From Paenibacillus taihuensis (GTDB taxonomy: Bacteria > Bacillota > Bacilli > Paenibacillales > Paenibacillaceae): DNA of 64,000 nt. Shown one piece after another: positions 8,914-17,621 of this stretch. The stretch lies in assembly GCF_003386535.1 (NCBI RefSeq), contig NZ_QTTN01000009.1:124001-188000 (forward strand). Reading direction: 5' to 3'. The position numbers and the translations under genes were made by a program. The first letter of the stretch is position 1. The number at the start of each line of letters is the position of its first letter. Below the pieces are notes generated by a model. That model did not search any database. It saw nothing but the letters and a program-made list of their open reading frames with translations, and was not told the DNA's origin.

Positions 8914-10683
8914 CTATTTCTCGGAATCCATGACTGCAAGCGGGATCATAAGTTTGACAATCGTCCCTTGTCCAAGCTGACTATCGATCGAGAACGAACA
9001 GTCATTCCCGTACAACGACCCAAGGACGCGCTTCACATAATCAAGTCCGATTCCGAGCCCCGACTTCTGCAGCGGATTCTTCTCTTCAAGCATCACTTTG
9101 GCGATTTCCTCTGGCGTCATGCCATTTCCGTTATCCTGAACCTCGATCACCAGCTTCGATTCGGGCATTCTCGTATAAATGCGAAGCGTAATTTGCCCAT
9201 CTTCCTCACTGAGGCCGTGATAGAGCGCATTCTCAACGATAGGCTGAAGGATAAACCTCGGAACATCGATATCCAGCAGCTGGTTCTCGATATCCGTCTC
9301 GATCCGGAACTCGCAATCATATCTGACTCGCTGCAGCGCGACATAATCCTGCATGGAACTTAATTCATCGCGCAGTGCAACGATCTCGCCCTTCTTGCCT
9401 AAGTTATAGTGAAGGATACGGGTAAAAACAGATACAAACTGATCGATCTCTGTATGCCCCTTCTTTCTGGCAAGCCATTGGATCGTATTCAGCGTATTAT
9501 GGATAAAATGCGGATTGAGCTGATAAAGAAGCTTCTCCACCTCCAGCTGTCTCTTGTTATGCTCCCTTTGCTCGACTTCCCCGATCAGCTCCTGTATGCG
9601 CGTTCGCATCTGATAATACTTTTGCATGAGAAAGTCGAACTCGACAATGTCGGTATACGACTCCGGCGTATCGAACTTGCTCATGGATAGCAATTGAATC
9701 TCGTTGCCGACCTTTCGAAGCGGCCGATAGACCGTTCTCCACAGCACATAGGCAAATATCAAACTGATGAATAAGCTCCCCGATACGATCAATATATATT
9801 TGAGAATCCACTTATTGAATTCTTTCTCGAAATCCTTCCTCGGGATAACGACCATTAACGTCCAGCCCTGCTCATCATGCTGACCGAATAAATAATAATC
9901 CCCCCGCTTCTCCTTAAACGTATCTGCTGCCGCAGTTCCGGCGTAGTTGGCATAGTTGCCCAGCTGAAAGGTCTTCGGAAGATCGCTGTATACGATCCCC
10001 CCTTGCTCGTTGATCAACACGTTATAGGCATTCATGCCGTACTGCTGCTTGTCCATAATTTGACCGAACAATTTATCATTCGTCTCGATGTACAGATACA
10101 CGGGGTCCGCTCCGGATAAATTCAAGGGCCTGACCAAGGAGAAGACTTGATTCTTCGTGCCGTACCGATATAACGAAGCATGCGGCCCGTAAAATTGAAC
10201 GCCGTTCCTCTCCGTCAGCTTCGGCAGCTCATTGAAGTTGAACCCGGGTTCGATCGCCAAGTTCTCAAACTTCACCTCTCGCGTCTTCGGCAAATAATAG
10301 AACGTCACGCCAAGATTGGGGTTCGTGAAATTAACCAAATTCAAATTTTGCTGAATACTCTGCCCAAGCTCCAGCTTTTGATAGATGCTGTCCGTTGTCA
10401 AATATTCGCTCATTCGCTGTCCGACGCTGCCTTCGTTCGTTAGCTGCAGGGAAGCGTAATCCATATTGTTCAAGGTGCTGCTTAGGTTGAAGCTGCCTTG
10501 GTTCAACGAGTTGAATAAACCGCTTTCGATTTTTTTGCTCGTGATTTCTTCGATCGATAAATAGGAAACCCATCCTAGCAGTGCAAGTGGAATTAATCCG
10601 CTGAGCAGCAAAATCCAGATTAAGCGACTCTTTAATGACTTTGCTTTTCTTATGCGCAATGAAATTGCATTCACCGTGTCCAC
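8914..10683 (-). CDS. sensor histidine kinase, YesM family
   Basis: A 589-residue membrane sensor kinase. It has a first membrane segment (about residues 20-42), an extracellular sensing domain (about 43-290), a second membrane segment (about 293-318), a HAMP linker, a His_kinase domain with the phospho-acceptor in LNPHFIHNTL (His392), and a C-terminal ATPase domain (VENALYHGL as N-box, VQDNGNGMTPEEI as G1 box, SGLGIGL as G2). The start is GTG, overlapping the regulator gene by 13 bp, so the two proteins are translationally coupled. It presumably senses an external sugar or binding-protein state and switches on the neighbouring import operon. Confidence 0.92.
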   Translation of the reverse strand: MDTVNAISLRIRKAKSLKSRLIWILLLSGLIPLALLGWVSYLSIEEITSKKIESGLFNSLNQGSFNLSSTLNNMDYASLQLTNEGSVGQRMSEYLTTDSIYQKLELGQSIQQNLNLVNFTNPNLGVTFYYLPKTREVKFENLAIEPGFNFNELPKLTERNGVQFYGPHASLYRYGTKNQVFSLVRPLNLSGADPVYLYIETNDKLFGQIMDKQQYGMNAYNVLINEQGGIVYSDLPKTFQLGNYANYAGTAAADTFKEKRGDYYLFGQHDEQGWTLMVVIPRKDFEKEFNKWILKYILIVSGSLFISLIFAYVLWRTVYRPLRKVGNEIQLLSMSKFDTPESYTDIVEFDFLMQKYYQMRTRIQELIGEVEQREHNKRQLEVEKLLYQLNPHFIHNTLNTIQWLARKKGHTEIDQFVSVFTRILHYNLGKKGEIVALRDELSSMQDYVALQRVRYDCEFRIETDIENQLLDIDVPRFILQPIVENALYHGLSEEDGQITLRIYTRMPESKLVIEVQDNGNGMTPEEIAKVMLEEKNPLQKSGLGIGLDYVKRVLGSLYGNDCSFSIDSQLGQGTIVKLMIPLAVMDSEK

Positions 10684-12083
10684 CCGCTTCTTCGGCCATG
10701 TTGTTTGCGATGCTCTTGCGGGTTTTTGCCGAACTGCTTGAAGAACACCCTGCTGAAATACTTCTCGTCCTGGAACCCTGTTTTCTCGGCGATCATGTAG
10801 ATCGGCAGCTCTGAGGATTCGACGAGCGTGAGTGCTTTCTTGAGTCGCAGGTTCTTCGTATACTCGCTGTAGGATTGGCCTATGATGTCTTTGAAGCAGC
10901 GGCTGAAATAACTCCCGCTCATAAGCAGCTTTGCAGCAAGCTCGTCCCGGTTAAAATCATAATTGTCGCTCTCGTGAATAAGCTGCACGGATTTCATAAT
11001 CATAAGAATAATATCCGTCGAGTAAGGCACCGTCCCTGTGTGCTTATGCACAGCCTCTCGGAAATGTGCCAGCCAAGCCGCAAGTTGATGCCAGAAGTAG
11101 CAAGTGTGCATGCGAGAAGCGAGCTCGTCATATCCAGCCTCGCTTAACCAGGAGAGCCAATGCACCAATTTCTCTTCATTCAACTGCATCGTTGCATGGT
11201 GATCAGGCTGTAGATACTCGATCATGCTTAGGAGCTCTCGAAAAGAAGCGTCATCATAAATCCATCCCATATCGCTCCACCGGGCCAGCAGCTGCATCCA
11301 CTCGCCCGTTTCGAGATGCGAATGGGCTGATGCTGTGTTCGTTAACGAAATCATGCCCATCTTCTGCCCGGATTTATGGCTGTAGTAAATCTGCTTCAGT
11401 GCCGCTGGATCTGCAACTCTAGCGATTGTTGCATGAACCGATTGTTCATGGCTGTCTTCAATATCCACCCAAATCCAATGATCACGCCCAGTGATGAATT
11501 GCTGAATGGTTCGATCCGGCTCATGATGATCCTTGCAGAACAGCCACTTCCCATTTCCTGCATCAAATACAAGCTCTGATCTCGTAAGCTCTTCGGGAAA
11601 AGCTCTAGGTTCGTTCGTATAAGCAGCTGCAACATCGATAAGCAAGGAATAGTGATAATGCTGCCGAGTTGCTACTTTCTCGCTTCTATGCAAGCTTGAA
11701 TCCTCATTCTGAAACCGCTCTACGATACGGACCAATATATCATCGATCTTCTCCGTGTCGAGCTGCGTCTTGACGATGTAATCCAGTGCTCCTAAACGCA
11801 ACGCTTCTTGAATATAATCAAAGTCTTGATGACAAGTCAGAACGACCATCTTCGTGGATGGAGATGTCCGTTTGACTTCCTTCATCAGTTCTATTCCATT
11901 CATCACCGGCATTGTCAAATCGACAAAAAGCAGGTCGACCTTATGCTGCTGCATGAACTCGAGGGCGAGCTTCCCATTGGCCGCCTCGCCTGTAACCTGA
12001 ATCTGGAATTGCTCCCACGGAACGATGGATATAAAGCCCTTCCTGGCAAGTTTTTCGTCGTCTACAATGAGTGCTCTTATCAC
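10671..12083 (-). CDS. response regulator, YesN family (receiver + AraC HTH)
   Basis: About 470 residues. The receiver domain holds acidic Asp8/Asp9, the phospho-acceptor Asp55 in LLFVDLTMP and the conserved Lys in LDYIVKTQL. A long central linker follows, then two helix-turn-helix units typical of AraC (RDELAAKLLMSGSYFSRCFKDIIGQSYSEY and ELPIYMIAEKTGFQDEKYFSRVFKQ-like). A GTG at 12083 behind AAAGGAGAC is taken as the start, because the receiver begins there exactly; an ATG 36 bp upstream has no ribosome binding site. It is co-transcribed with the kinase and should activate the import operon downstream. Confidence 0.9.
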   Translation of the reverse strand: MIRALIVDDEKLARKGFISIVPWEQFQIQVTGEAANGKLALEFMQQHKVDLLFVDLTMPVMNGIELMKEVKRTSPSTKMVVLTCHQDFDYIQEALRLGALDYIVKTQLDTEKIDDILVRIVERFQNEDSSLHRSEKVATRQHYHYSLLIDVAAAYTNEPRAFPEELTRSELVFDAGNGKWLFCKDHHEPDRTIQQFITGRDHWIWVDIEDSHEQSVHATIARVADPAALKQIYYSHKSGQKMGMISLTNTASAHSHLETGEWMQLLARWSDMGWIYDDASFRELLSMIEYLQPDHHATMQLNEEKLVHWLSWLSEAGYDELASRMHTCYFWHQLAAWLAHFREAVHKHTGTVPYSTDIILMIMKSVQLIHESDNYDFNRDELAAKLLMSGSYFSRCFKDIIGQSYSEYTKNLRLKKALTLVESSELPIYMIAEKTGFQDEKYFSRVFFKQFGKNPQEHRKQHGRRSGWTR

Positions 12084-12203
12084 CTGAAAGTCTCCTTTCA
12101 ATGTATGAAGCTTCGCCATAGCTCGAATCTCATGGCAATAAAACGCTTACAAGTCATTAGATGACTCCATTATAGATATAATCTTCAAGATGTAAAATAC
12201 ACA

Positions 12204-12226
12204 GAAAGTCATATTAAATGGCTTTC
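12204..12226. repeat. inverted repeat upstream of the two-component genes
   Basis: GAAAGTCAT (12204-12212) and ATGGCTTTC (12218-12226) form a 9-bp inverted repeat with one mismatch and a 5-base gap in an AT-rich stretch 121 bp before the regulator start. It could be an operator or just a weak hairpin. Confidence 0.3.
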
Positions 12227-12243
12227 ATTCTATGCAGGAACAG

Positions 12244-12271
12244 TAAAAAGCCCGAAGCTAAGCGCTTCGGG
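12244..12271 (-). terminator. intrinsic terminator of the PhyH gene
   Basis: On the minus strand CCCGAAGC, a short loop and GCTTCGGG form a stem followed by CTTTTTAC. It lies directly after the dioxygenase stop codon. Confidence 0.85.
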
Positions 12272-12279
12272 TTCCTTGT

Positions 12280-13116
12280 CTATCGATGATAAACGACTGG
12301 AAACATCTCCCCTTGGATAAGGTCGCCATCCTTGCCGCCTGCGGCCACAAACTGCTGAATTTCCTTGTAATCGTCGTTGTATCCCGCCCGATATCGAGTC
12401 TCTCCGGTTACATAGTGAAGTGCGGATGAACGGCGAACCCGGTCCGAGACATTCGGCCCGCTGCCATGCAGCGTCAAACTATGGTGGAAGCTTATCTGTC
12501 CCGCTTTCATGATAATCGGCACCGGACTGCCGGTGTTGCCTTTTACCGTAATCATATTCGTTAATTGCTTGTTAAGGTCCTGTTCATAGAAGTCGCTATA
12601 CTGCAGCACTCCCCATTGATGGCTGCCCGGCACCATCTGCATGCATCCGTTAGCCTCATCAACGTCGTCATACGCGACCCACGCCGTAATTAAGGTCTCG
12701 GGATTCTGGAAGCAGGGCCAATAATGGTAATCCTGATGCCAGCCGACATTCGAGGCACCGCCTCCTGAGTTTGCAGGCTTTAGCAGCAGCTGATCTTCCC
12801 AGAAGCGGATCGTGTCCGTTTCATGCAAAGCAGCGGCAATCTTGCCGATTAGCGGATTGTAAGCCAGAGCGCGGATCGTCAAATCCGACCAATGCGCATT
12901 GTCTGTCTTGCGAAGCGAGTTCGGGCGTGCAGTCTCATAACTCCAAGCCGACGAAGGCGGCATGCCTGTCTCGAATTCATGCCGATAAACCTTCTCCATC
13001 CGGTCGCGAAGCTTCTCGAGCCACTCGTCGCTAATGATTTTCGGCGAGATCCAGTATCCGTTCTCCTTAAAAAAAGCGATATCCTCAGGCGCAGGCATCC
13101 CATTGGCATATGGCAT
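12280..13116 (-). CDS. phytanoyl-CoA dioxygenase (PhyH) family protein
   Basis: About 278 residues. PhyH proteins are Fe(II)/2-oxoglutarate oxygenases that hydroxylate small molecules. The iron-binding HxD is seen in NVGWHQDYHYWP and the distal His in ISFHHSLTLHGSGPN; an arginine for 2-oxoglutarate follows in SDRVRRSSALHY. The start at 13116 (MPYANG) is chosen for its GGGGAG upstream; an in-frame ATG 33 bp earlier has no well-placed ribosome binding site. It is divergent from an AraC regulator that is probably its control gene. The substrate cannot be predicted. Confidence 0.85.
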   Translation of the reverse strand: MPYANGMPAPEDIAFFKENGYWISPKIISDEWLEKLRDRMEKVYRHEFETGMPPSSAWSYETARPNSLRKTDNAHWSDLTIRALAYNPLIGKIAAALHETDTIRFWEDQLLLKPANSGGGASNVGWHQDYHYWPCFQNPETLITAWVAYDDVDEANGCMQMVPGSHQWGVLQYSDFYEQDLNKQLTNMITVKGNTGSPVPIIMKAGQISFHHSLTLHGSGPNVSDRVRRSSALHYVTGETRYRAGYNDDYKEIQQFVAAGGKDGDLIQGEMFPVVYHR

Positions 13117-13259
13117 TTCAATCTTCTCCCCTTCATGCAAGGTTGACATCTCCGAGATAAGTATGGCACCTGGGAGGAACTCTCGTCTTTATCGGGAAGT
13201 ATTATATTTAACTTTTTGTCTGGTTATTTCAATAAACAGAACTGGAGGCATAACGATTC

Positions 13260-14114
13260 ATGCTACCGATCAGTCCGTTTGTACGATTCGCAATACGAGT
13301 GCCCCTAGAGCCGGGTGAGCGTCACGGACCTCGGTACTGCTATGTCCCATCGATCTATTTGATTGAATTCGGCTCTGCCACTATCGTATATGAGGATGGA
13401 CACGAAGTCTCCTTGCGCACCGGTTCTCTTCTTTACATAAACGCAGGCATCAAACATACCTGGATTGTCGATAAAAGCGAACCTTGCACATTCCGATGCG
13501 TGTTCTTTGATTGGTTTTACAGTCCGAAGCCAGCTTTAAAGCTGTCCGGCGACTACCTTGGCGATCGCCTCGATGAAGGCATGTTAGATGAAACACTTGA
13601 TCTTGGTTTGATCGAATGTCTTACGATACCTTCCCTTTCAACTTGGCGGAGATGGTTTGAAGCGGTGGATACCGATTATCACGTGCTTCTGGGAGATGAC
13701 CAGCTTCGTTCGCTTTCGATTAATGGGAATTTCAATTTGCTGCTGCACCAGCTGCTACTGCTAGTGGAACGCCAGAACGATCGGAGGGATCCGCGGATTG
13801 CCAAATTGATGTCAGCGATGGAGCAAAGCGCCGCTGGAGAATATCAGGATATCAGCGGTTGGGCCGAGAAGCTTAATTTAAGCCGCAGTCATTTCCATGC
13901 CCTGTTTCGCAGTCAGACCGGTCTGACGCCGAAGAAGTACTGGAACCAATGCCGGATTCAGAAAGCGCAGCATGAGCTTCTTCTCAGCAACGATTCTGTC
14001 ACGGACATCGCGGAACGATACGGCTATTCCTCGGTGCATGTATTCACCAAGTCGTTTCATCGGTCGACGGGCATGACGCCGACGGCTTACCGCCGGCAGG
14101 GAAGGCTTCATTAG
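13260..14114 (+). CDS. AraC-family transcriptional regulator
   Basis: A 284-residue regulator with an N-terminal cupin sensor (residues about 10-130, with VYEDGHEVSLRTGSLLYINAGIKHTW) and a C-terminal pair of helix-turn-helix units (about 185-284: GWAEKLNLSRSHFHALFRSQTGLTPKKYWNQ and VTDIAERYGYSSVHVFTKSFHRSTGMTPTAYRR). The ATG has GGAGG ten bases upstream. It is divergent from the PhyH gene with 143 bp between start codons and likely regulates it in answer to a small ligand bound by the cupin. Confidence 0.9.
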   Translation: MLPISPFVRFAIRVPLEPGERHGPRYCYVPSIYLIEFGSATIVYEDGHEVSLRTGSLLYINAGIKHTWIVDKSEPCTFRCVFFDWFYSPKPALKLSGDYLGDRLDEGMLDETLDLGLIECLTIPSLSTWRRWFEAVDTDYHVLLGDDQLRSLSINGNFNLLLHQLLLLVERQNDRRDPRIAKLMSAMEQSAAGEYQDISGWAEKLNLSRSHFHALFRSQTGLTPKKYWNQCRIQKAQHELLLSNDSVTDIAERYGYSSVHVFTKSFHRSTGMTPTAYRRQGRLH

Positions 14115-14186
14115 CTGTATTTTAGTAATAAGGCAAGCGCTTTATTGAAATACTCTTTATTGAACATAAAGCTGGAGGTGAGCATA

Positions 14187-14285
14187 ATGAGCACGAAAGC
14201 GAAACAGGAGAAAAACACTCCGAAGAGCAGCCCGTCACGATCTCACAACCCGAACGATCAAGGAAAACCGAATATGCAGAAATAA
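14187..14285 (+). CDS. 32-residue basic hydrophilic peptide, unknown
   Basis: A short reading frame with a strong ribosome binding site (GGAGGTG, seven bases before ATG) and a hairpin 12 bp after its stop. The product is very hydrophilic, rich in Lys, Asn, Ser and Gln, with no membrane segment. Size and composition recall the minor small acid-soluble spore proteins of Bacilli, but I cannot match it to a named one. The gene structure (start signal, stop, terminator) is the main support that it is real. Confidence 0.5.
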   Translation: MSTKAKQEKNTPKSSPSRSHNPNDQGKPNMQK

Positions 14286-14296
14286 TCGAGTCAGCT

Positions 14297-14324
14297 AGAC
14301 CCGGTCACATGACCGGGTCTTTCA
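14297..14324 (+). terminator. terminator after the 32-residue peptide gene
   Basis: AGACCCGGTC (14297-14306) and GACCGGGTCT (14311-14320) form a perfect 10-bp stem with an ACAT loop, followed by TTC and a short T-rich end. It separates the small gene from the convergent EcsC gene. Confidence 0.75.
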
Positions 14325-14335
14325 TCTGAAGAGCG

Positions 14336-15148
14336 TTACGCTTCAGCTTCCAACTTCTCGATAATTCTGCGTTTCCGATACATCATTTTGCCCGTTTCAG
14401 CGACGTCCTGAAGGGTAGAACGGTTCAAATAAGCGCCGAACAACATGCCTGCGATCGGAATCATCTGAAACATCTTCTTCCATCCGAAGTTGTCCCTGTA
14501 CGTCAGCATGACCTCGCGCCAGCCCTGCAGCTGAGAGATGACCTGCCCGCTTCTCTCCCCCATATGGAAAACGGCAAGATCTTCAAGAATCGCTTTCTTT
14601 CCGACGATGTCGGAGGAGGAAAACTGCAGACACTTGACGATAAAAACTCGTTCCGCTTGCTCGGTTGGGTCATAGCCGTAGCTTAATGCGATATCCTGCA
14701 GCGCTTTAAGCGAAATGCCAAGCAGGAGCGGTATATCGATAGCGAGTGTGAACAATCCGCCGAATCCCGTTGTTGCACCTTGCGCCGCTGCCATCTTACT
14801 GCTTGAAGCGATAATGCTGCCCGCCATTTCATCCATTCTGCTGAGGGGAAGCTCCCCGATCCGGTTTAGGCCCGCTGCTTCATCCCGCTCATCATGCGGG
14901 AAAAATTTGCGGTACATCTGCTCCTTGTTGACTAAATACCGTCCGCCGCTCTGGATGTAGCTCCCGAGCTCATCAAGCGCGGTCCCTATTTTGTCTTGGA
15001 GAAACTTCGGGGTGATCCGGTCCAGCATGGCAAAGGGCAGCCTGCCGAGTTTTTCCCAGAAGAAGAGTCCCTTCTGATCTAGCTCCCATTGTTGGATTTG
15101 TTTCAATTCCGACCTTAAATAATCTGCTGTATCTGTGTTCGTCATCAT
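14336..15148 (-). CDS. EcsC family protein
   Basis: About 270 residues. The sequence fits the EcsC family: a helical N-terminus (QIQQWELDQKGLFFWEKLGRLP), then the conserved FLQDKIGTALDELGSYIQSGG, and a Gly-rich hydrophobic centre (GATTGFGGLFTLAIDIPLLLGISLKALQDIALSYGYD) that is the family hallmark. The hydrophobic centre suggests membrane contact. The biochemical role of EcsC is unknown; in Bacillus the gene sits with the EcsAB transporter, which is absent here. The ATG at 15148 is preceded by GAGGAG at good distance. Confidence 0.85.
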   Translation of the reverse strand: MMTNTDTADYLRSELKQIQQWELDQKGLFFWEKLGRLPFAMLDRITPKFLQDKIGTALDELGSYIQSGGRYLVNKEQMYRKFFPHDERDEAAGLNRIGELPLSRMDEMAGSIIASSSKMAAAQGATTGFGGLFTLAIDIPLLLGISLKALQDIALSYGYDPTEQAERVFIVKCLQFSSSDIVGKKAILEDLAVFHMGERSGQVISQLQGWREVMLTYRDNFGWKKMFQMIPIAGMLFGAYLNRSTLQDVAETGKMMYRKRRIIEKLEAEA

Positions 15149-15211
15149 GGAAAGAGCTCCTCGTTTGAATGTTACCATTAGACTTTTATACTGAATTATT
15201 ACCGTATCGTT

Positions 15212-15397
15212 TCATAAATGGTGTGGGAAGAGGTCTCTTTTGTAAATGAGGCCAGCATCAGCTAGCCCAAGCCCGGAACCTCCGGTATGCACCGAACGCG
15301 GTGCAGTGGAACGGGCAGAATTTGTTGCTGCAAAGGCCGTGGCTCCAGTAGCTAGCATTAAAGTTGCAATAGATGCCGTCAGGATTACTTTTTTCAT
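15212..15397 (-). CDS. small secreted peptide, unknown function
   Basis: A 61-residue product: MKKVILTASIATLMLATGATAFA is a clear signal peptide with an AFA cleavage site, leaving a mature chain of about 38 residues rich in Ser, Gly and His. The ATG has GGGAG eight bases upstream. The mature part has no cysteine and no recognised domain. It lies 33 bp after the DMT transporter gene and may be in the same transcript. It could be an exported factor, a signalling peptide precursor or a remnant. Confidence 0.5.
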   Translation of the reverse strand: MKKVILTASIATLMLATGATAFAATNSARSTAPRSVHTGGSGLGLADAGLIYKRDLFPHHL

Positions 15398-15429
15398 ATT
15401 ATATTTCTCCCTTTGTCCTGATTGTTGTG

Positions 15430-16311
15430 TCATGGCCTTTTCCATAATTCACTAATCAGAATTCCCAATATAATCATTACAACCCCTAACCACCGAAGAA
15501 TGGTAACGTGATCATCCAGAATCCACCATGCTGTTACTACAGTAACGGGAAGCTCGGCGGAACCCAAGATCCCAGCCAGTCGTCCCCCAATCCGAGGAAT
15601 CGCGATCATCATGAAGAGTATGGGAATGAGCTGCCCAATAATAGCAATCAGAATTCCCCACCCGAACAGCCCCTGCCCTAGAACCCCAGAGGTCAAATAA
15701 GTGGGAGGGTAAATCGGAAGTAACGTGATCGCTGACACCGTTAATGTGAATGCTGCTTTCCATAAAGGAGTAGCGGACCGATCGATAAACTCCGGTACAT
15801 ATAAACTGATGGCGAAGCAAAGGGCTGCTGCCATACCGAGGAACAGTCCCTTTAAATTTAACTGAGTAGCATGTGCATCCAGTAGTCCAACGGATAGAAC
15901 GGTTCCCGCCAAGATCGCGGCCATGCCCAGCCATTTTTCCAAGCTAGGGAACTGCCTTCGAACAACGATATCGATAAGCATAATGATCCAGGTGAACTGG
16001 AATAAAAGGACGATGCTAAAGGAAACCGACAAATATTTGAGCGATTGAAAGTAAAATACCATGGCCAATGCGCCTGATACACCCGTTACAATTAGTAAAA
16101 TCCAACTTTTTGTCCCTTTAGGTAAACGCTGAGATTTCCTACTAGGCAGCAGGATTAACCAAACCAGTAAAACGGCGAATCCATACTGGGAATTTGTCAG
16201 ATCTTCGATGGAATAACCATGTTGATATAAGAAATCCACTAACGTAGCCGTCAGCCCTAAACCACTTGCGGCTAAGATCATTAGAAGCATATACCAAACT
16301 GACTTATGCAT
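15430..16311 (-). CDS. DMT-family transporter (EamA)
   Basis: A 293-residue membrane protein with ten predicted segments arranged as two EamA repeats (about residues 5-140 and 150-290). The second repeat holds GLFLGMAAALCFAISLYVPEFIDR and ends AWWILDDHVTILRWLGVVMIILGILISE, the usual EamA ending. Family members export metabolites such as amino acids or take up small solutes; the substrate is unknown. The ATG has GAGGCGG upstream. It stands between the small secreted peptide gene and the TDT transporter, all on the minus strand. Confidence 0.85.
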   Translation of the reverse strand: MHKSVWYMLLMILAASGLGLTATLVDFLYQHGYSIEDLTNSQYGFAVLLVWLILLPSRKSQRLPKGTKSWILLIVTGVSGALAMVFYFQSLKYLSVSFSIVLLFQFTWIIMLIDIVVRRQFPSLEKWLGMAAILAGTVLSVGLLDAHATQLNLKGLFLGMAAALCFAISLYVPEFIDRSATPLWKAAFTLTVSAITLLPIYPPTYLTSGVLGQGLFGWGILIAIIGQLIPILFMMIAIPRIGGRLAGILGSAELPVTVVTAWWILDDHVTILRWLGVVMIILGILISELWKRP

Positions 16312-16341
16312 TGTGCAGCCGCCTCTTTCAAATCTTAATCA

Positions 16342-17325
16342 TTAACCTCTAAGCAGTTTCCCGTTGAACAGGATGATCAACGTACGAAGAAACAGTACTA
16401 CCAACACGACAGTTAATAAAGCCAGGATGATCGCTGCAACAGCTTTCAATGGCCACCCATCTACAAACAGAGCATACTTCAAGGACGCATTGCTCAGAGC
16501 TGCCATCGGAAAGCTGACCGCCCACCATGAAGCTCCAAACGGAATCGTTTTTTTGAACACTTTGAAGAATAGAATGACGAACAAGAATAATCCGAAATAG
16601 AACAGTATTGAAGCGAAATTGTCAATGCGCTGCATGAAATTCGTATAGCCGAGAAACCCCACTTCGAACGGGGCAATTAAAATGATTAAAGAAGGCGTAA
16701 GTCCAGCGGGCAACGGATCATGGTGAACTAATCTATACACGATCAGCGTGAAGAATACCAACGCTACAACCCCGCCGATGGCAAGACATAACAGATTGAG
16801 TTCATGTGCCCAAGGAAAGGGCATCGTGCCTCCAGCAACTGCAACGTCAATCGTGGCAACACCGGGAATCAACCAAGCGGGAACGGCATTTCCTTGGTCC
16901 TGCTTGCCTTTCAACAATCGAGTCACAATAACGTAACTTAACATCAAGGTCGTTACCGTACCGATGATCCAGACTGTTTGTCCCAACAGCTTGCTGTAGG
17001 GTGCAACAACAGAAGAAAGCAGAAGAACCGCAATGGTGATCGTGCCGAAGAAGTTCCCCGCGATAGGATGCATGAACTCCGCTTTGACTTTCTCGGGATA
17101 GTGAATCCATTTGGATACATAAGCAATTGTTAATACGATAAACATCATGATGGCAACCATACCAATACCTTCAGCAATTATCGGAGAACTGCCGAACAAA
17201 TGGCTCGACTGTTTCCACGCTAATGACAACCCCGATATCCCCATTACGGAACCAAATAAGTTTACGGGCAAAAATTGCAAGGAACCAATACTTCTTCTCT
17301 GCTGTACGACAGCTGCTGTCTCCAT
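16342..17325 (-). CDS. TDT/SLAC1-type transporter (copy 1)
   Basis: A 327-residue membrane protein with ten hydrophobic segments, of the tellurite-resistance/dicarboxylate transporter (TehA, SLAC1) family, which conducts anions or C4-acids. Typical motifs are LPVNLFGSVMGISGLSLAW at the start, HPIAGNFFGTITIAVLLLSSV, LIILIAPFEVGFLGYTNF and PFGASWWAVSFPMAALSNASL. It is closely related to the protein at 19654-20619. The start ATG at 17325 follows GGTGGGA; a GTG 12 bp earlier is possible. Its promoter carries the operator shared with the GntR regulon. Confidence 0.88.
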   Translation of the reverse strand: METAAVVQQRRSIGSLQFLPVNLFGSVMGISGLSLAWKQSSHLFGSSPIIAEGIGMVAIMMFIVLTIAYVSKWIHYPEKVKAEFMHPIAGNFFGTITIAVLLLSSVVAPYSKLLGQTVWIIGTVTTLMLSYVIVTRLLKGKQDQGNAVPAWLIPGVATIDVAVAGGTMPFPWAHELNLLCLAIGGVVALVFFTLIVYRLVHHDPLPAGLTPSLIILIAPFEVGFLGYTNFMQRIDNFASILFYFGLFLFVILFFKVFKKTIPFGASWWAVSFPMAALSNASLKYALFVDGWPLKAVAAIILALLTVVLVVLFLRTLIILFNGKLLRG

Positions 17326-17359
17326 CGTTCCCACCACTCTCTTTCGTGATATGTTTATT

Positions 17360-17417
17360 TAACTAGTTGTATGGTTAACCTGTCATTCATATTAATTTTG
17401 TTTTTGCCCTTTGTCAA
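17360..17417 (-). promoter_or_regulatory. sigma-A promoter with GntR-type operator (TDT copy 1)
   Basis: On the minus strand, TTGACA (17412-17417) and TAATAT (17389-17394) are separated by exactly 17 bp. The operator TAACTAGTTGTATGGTTAAC (17360-17379, plus-strand reading) starts about nine bases after the -10 box. The same layout is found at 27172-27228 upstream of the chemotaxis gene. A repressor bound here would block transcription start. Confidence 0.75.
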
Positions 17418-17438
17418 TACTCCTCTTATAAACAACTA

Positions 17439-17467
17439 AAAACCAACCCTTCACAAGGGATGGTTTT
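17439..17467. terminator. terminator-like hairpin between divergent genes
   Basis: AAAACCA-A-CCCTT and AAGGG-A-TGGTTTT pair around a CAC loop, with T-rich sequence on both sides in both directions. Its place between two divergent promoters is odd for a terminator. It may shield the pirin promoter from read-through or be left over from a lost gene. Confidence 0.45.
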
Positions 17468-17480
17468 GTTTTCTCTCATA

Positions 17481-17499
17481 GATAATACGCATCATTATC
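17481..17499 (+). promoter_or_regulatory. possible Fur box upstream of the pirin gene
   Basis: GATAATACGCATCATTATC matches the classic 19-base Fur box at 15 of 19 positions, with both outer arms intact. It lies 122 bp before the pirin start. This is a sequence match only; metal control of this gene is not shown. Confidence 0.4.
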
Positions 17500-17621
17500 A
17501 TAGAGACAAACAGATTGATCGGTCTCATCGCCCTCACCTATACTAACGGAGTGTTCCGAGGCAGTGCAGTTCAGACACGAGATAATTTAAAAATTTATTA
17601 AAGGGAAAGGGTGAATACCAA

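Noticed and set aside
12137-12152. cre-like site (AACGCTTACAA) upstream of the YesN gene
   Set aside because: Only the right half of the catabolite-repression consensus is matched; two key bases are missing in the left half.
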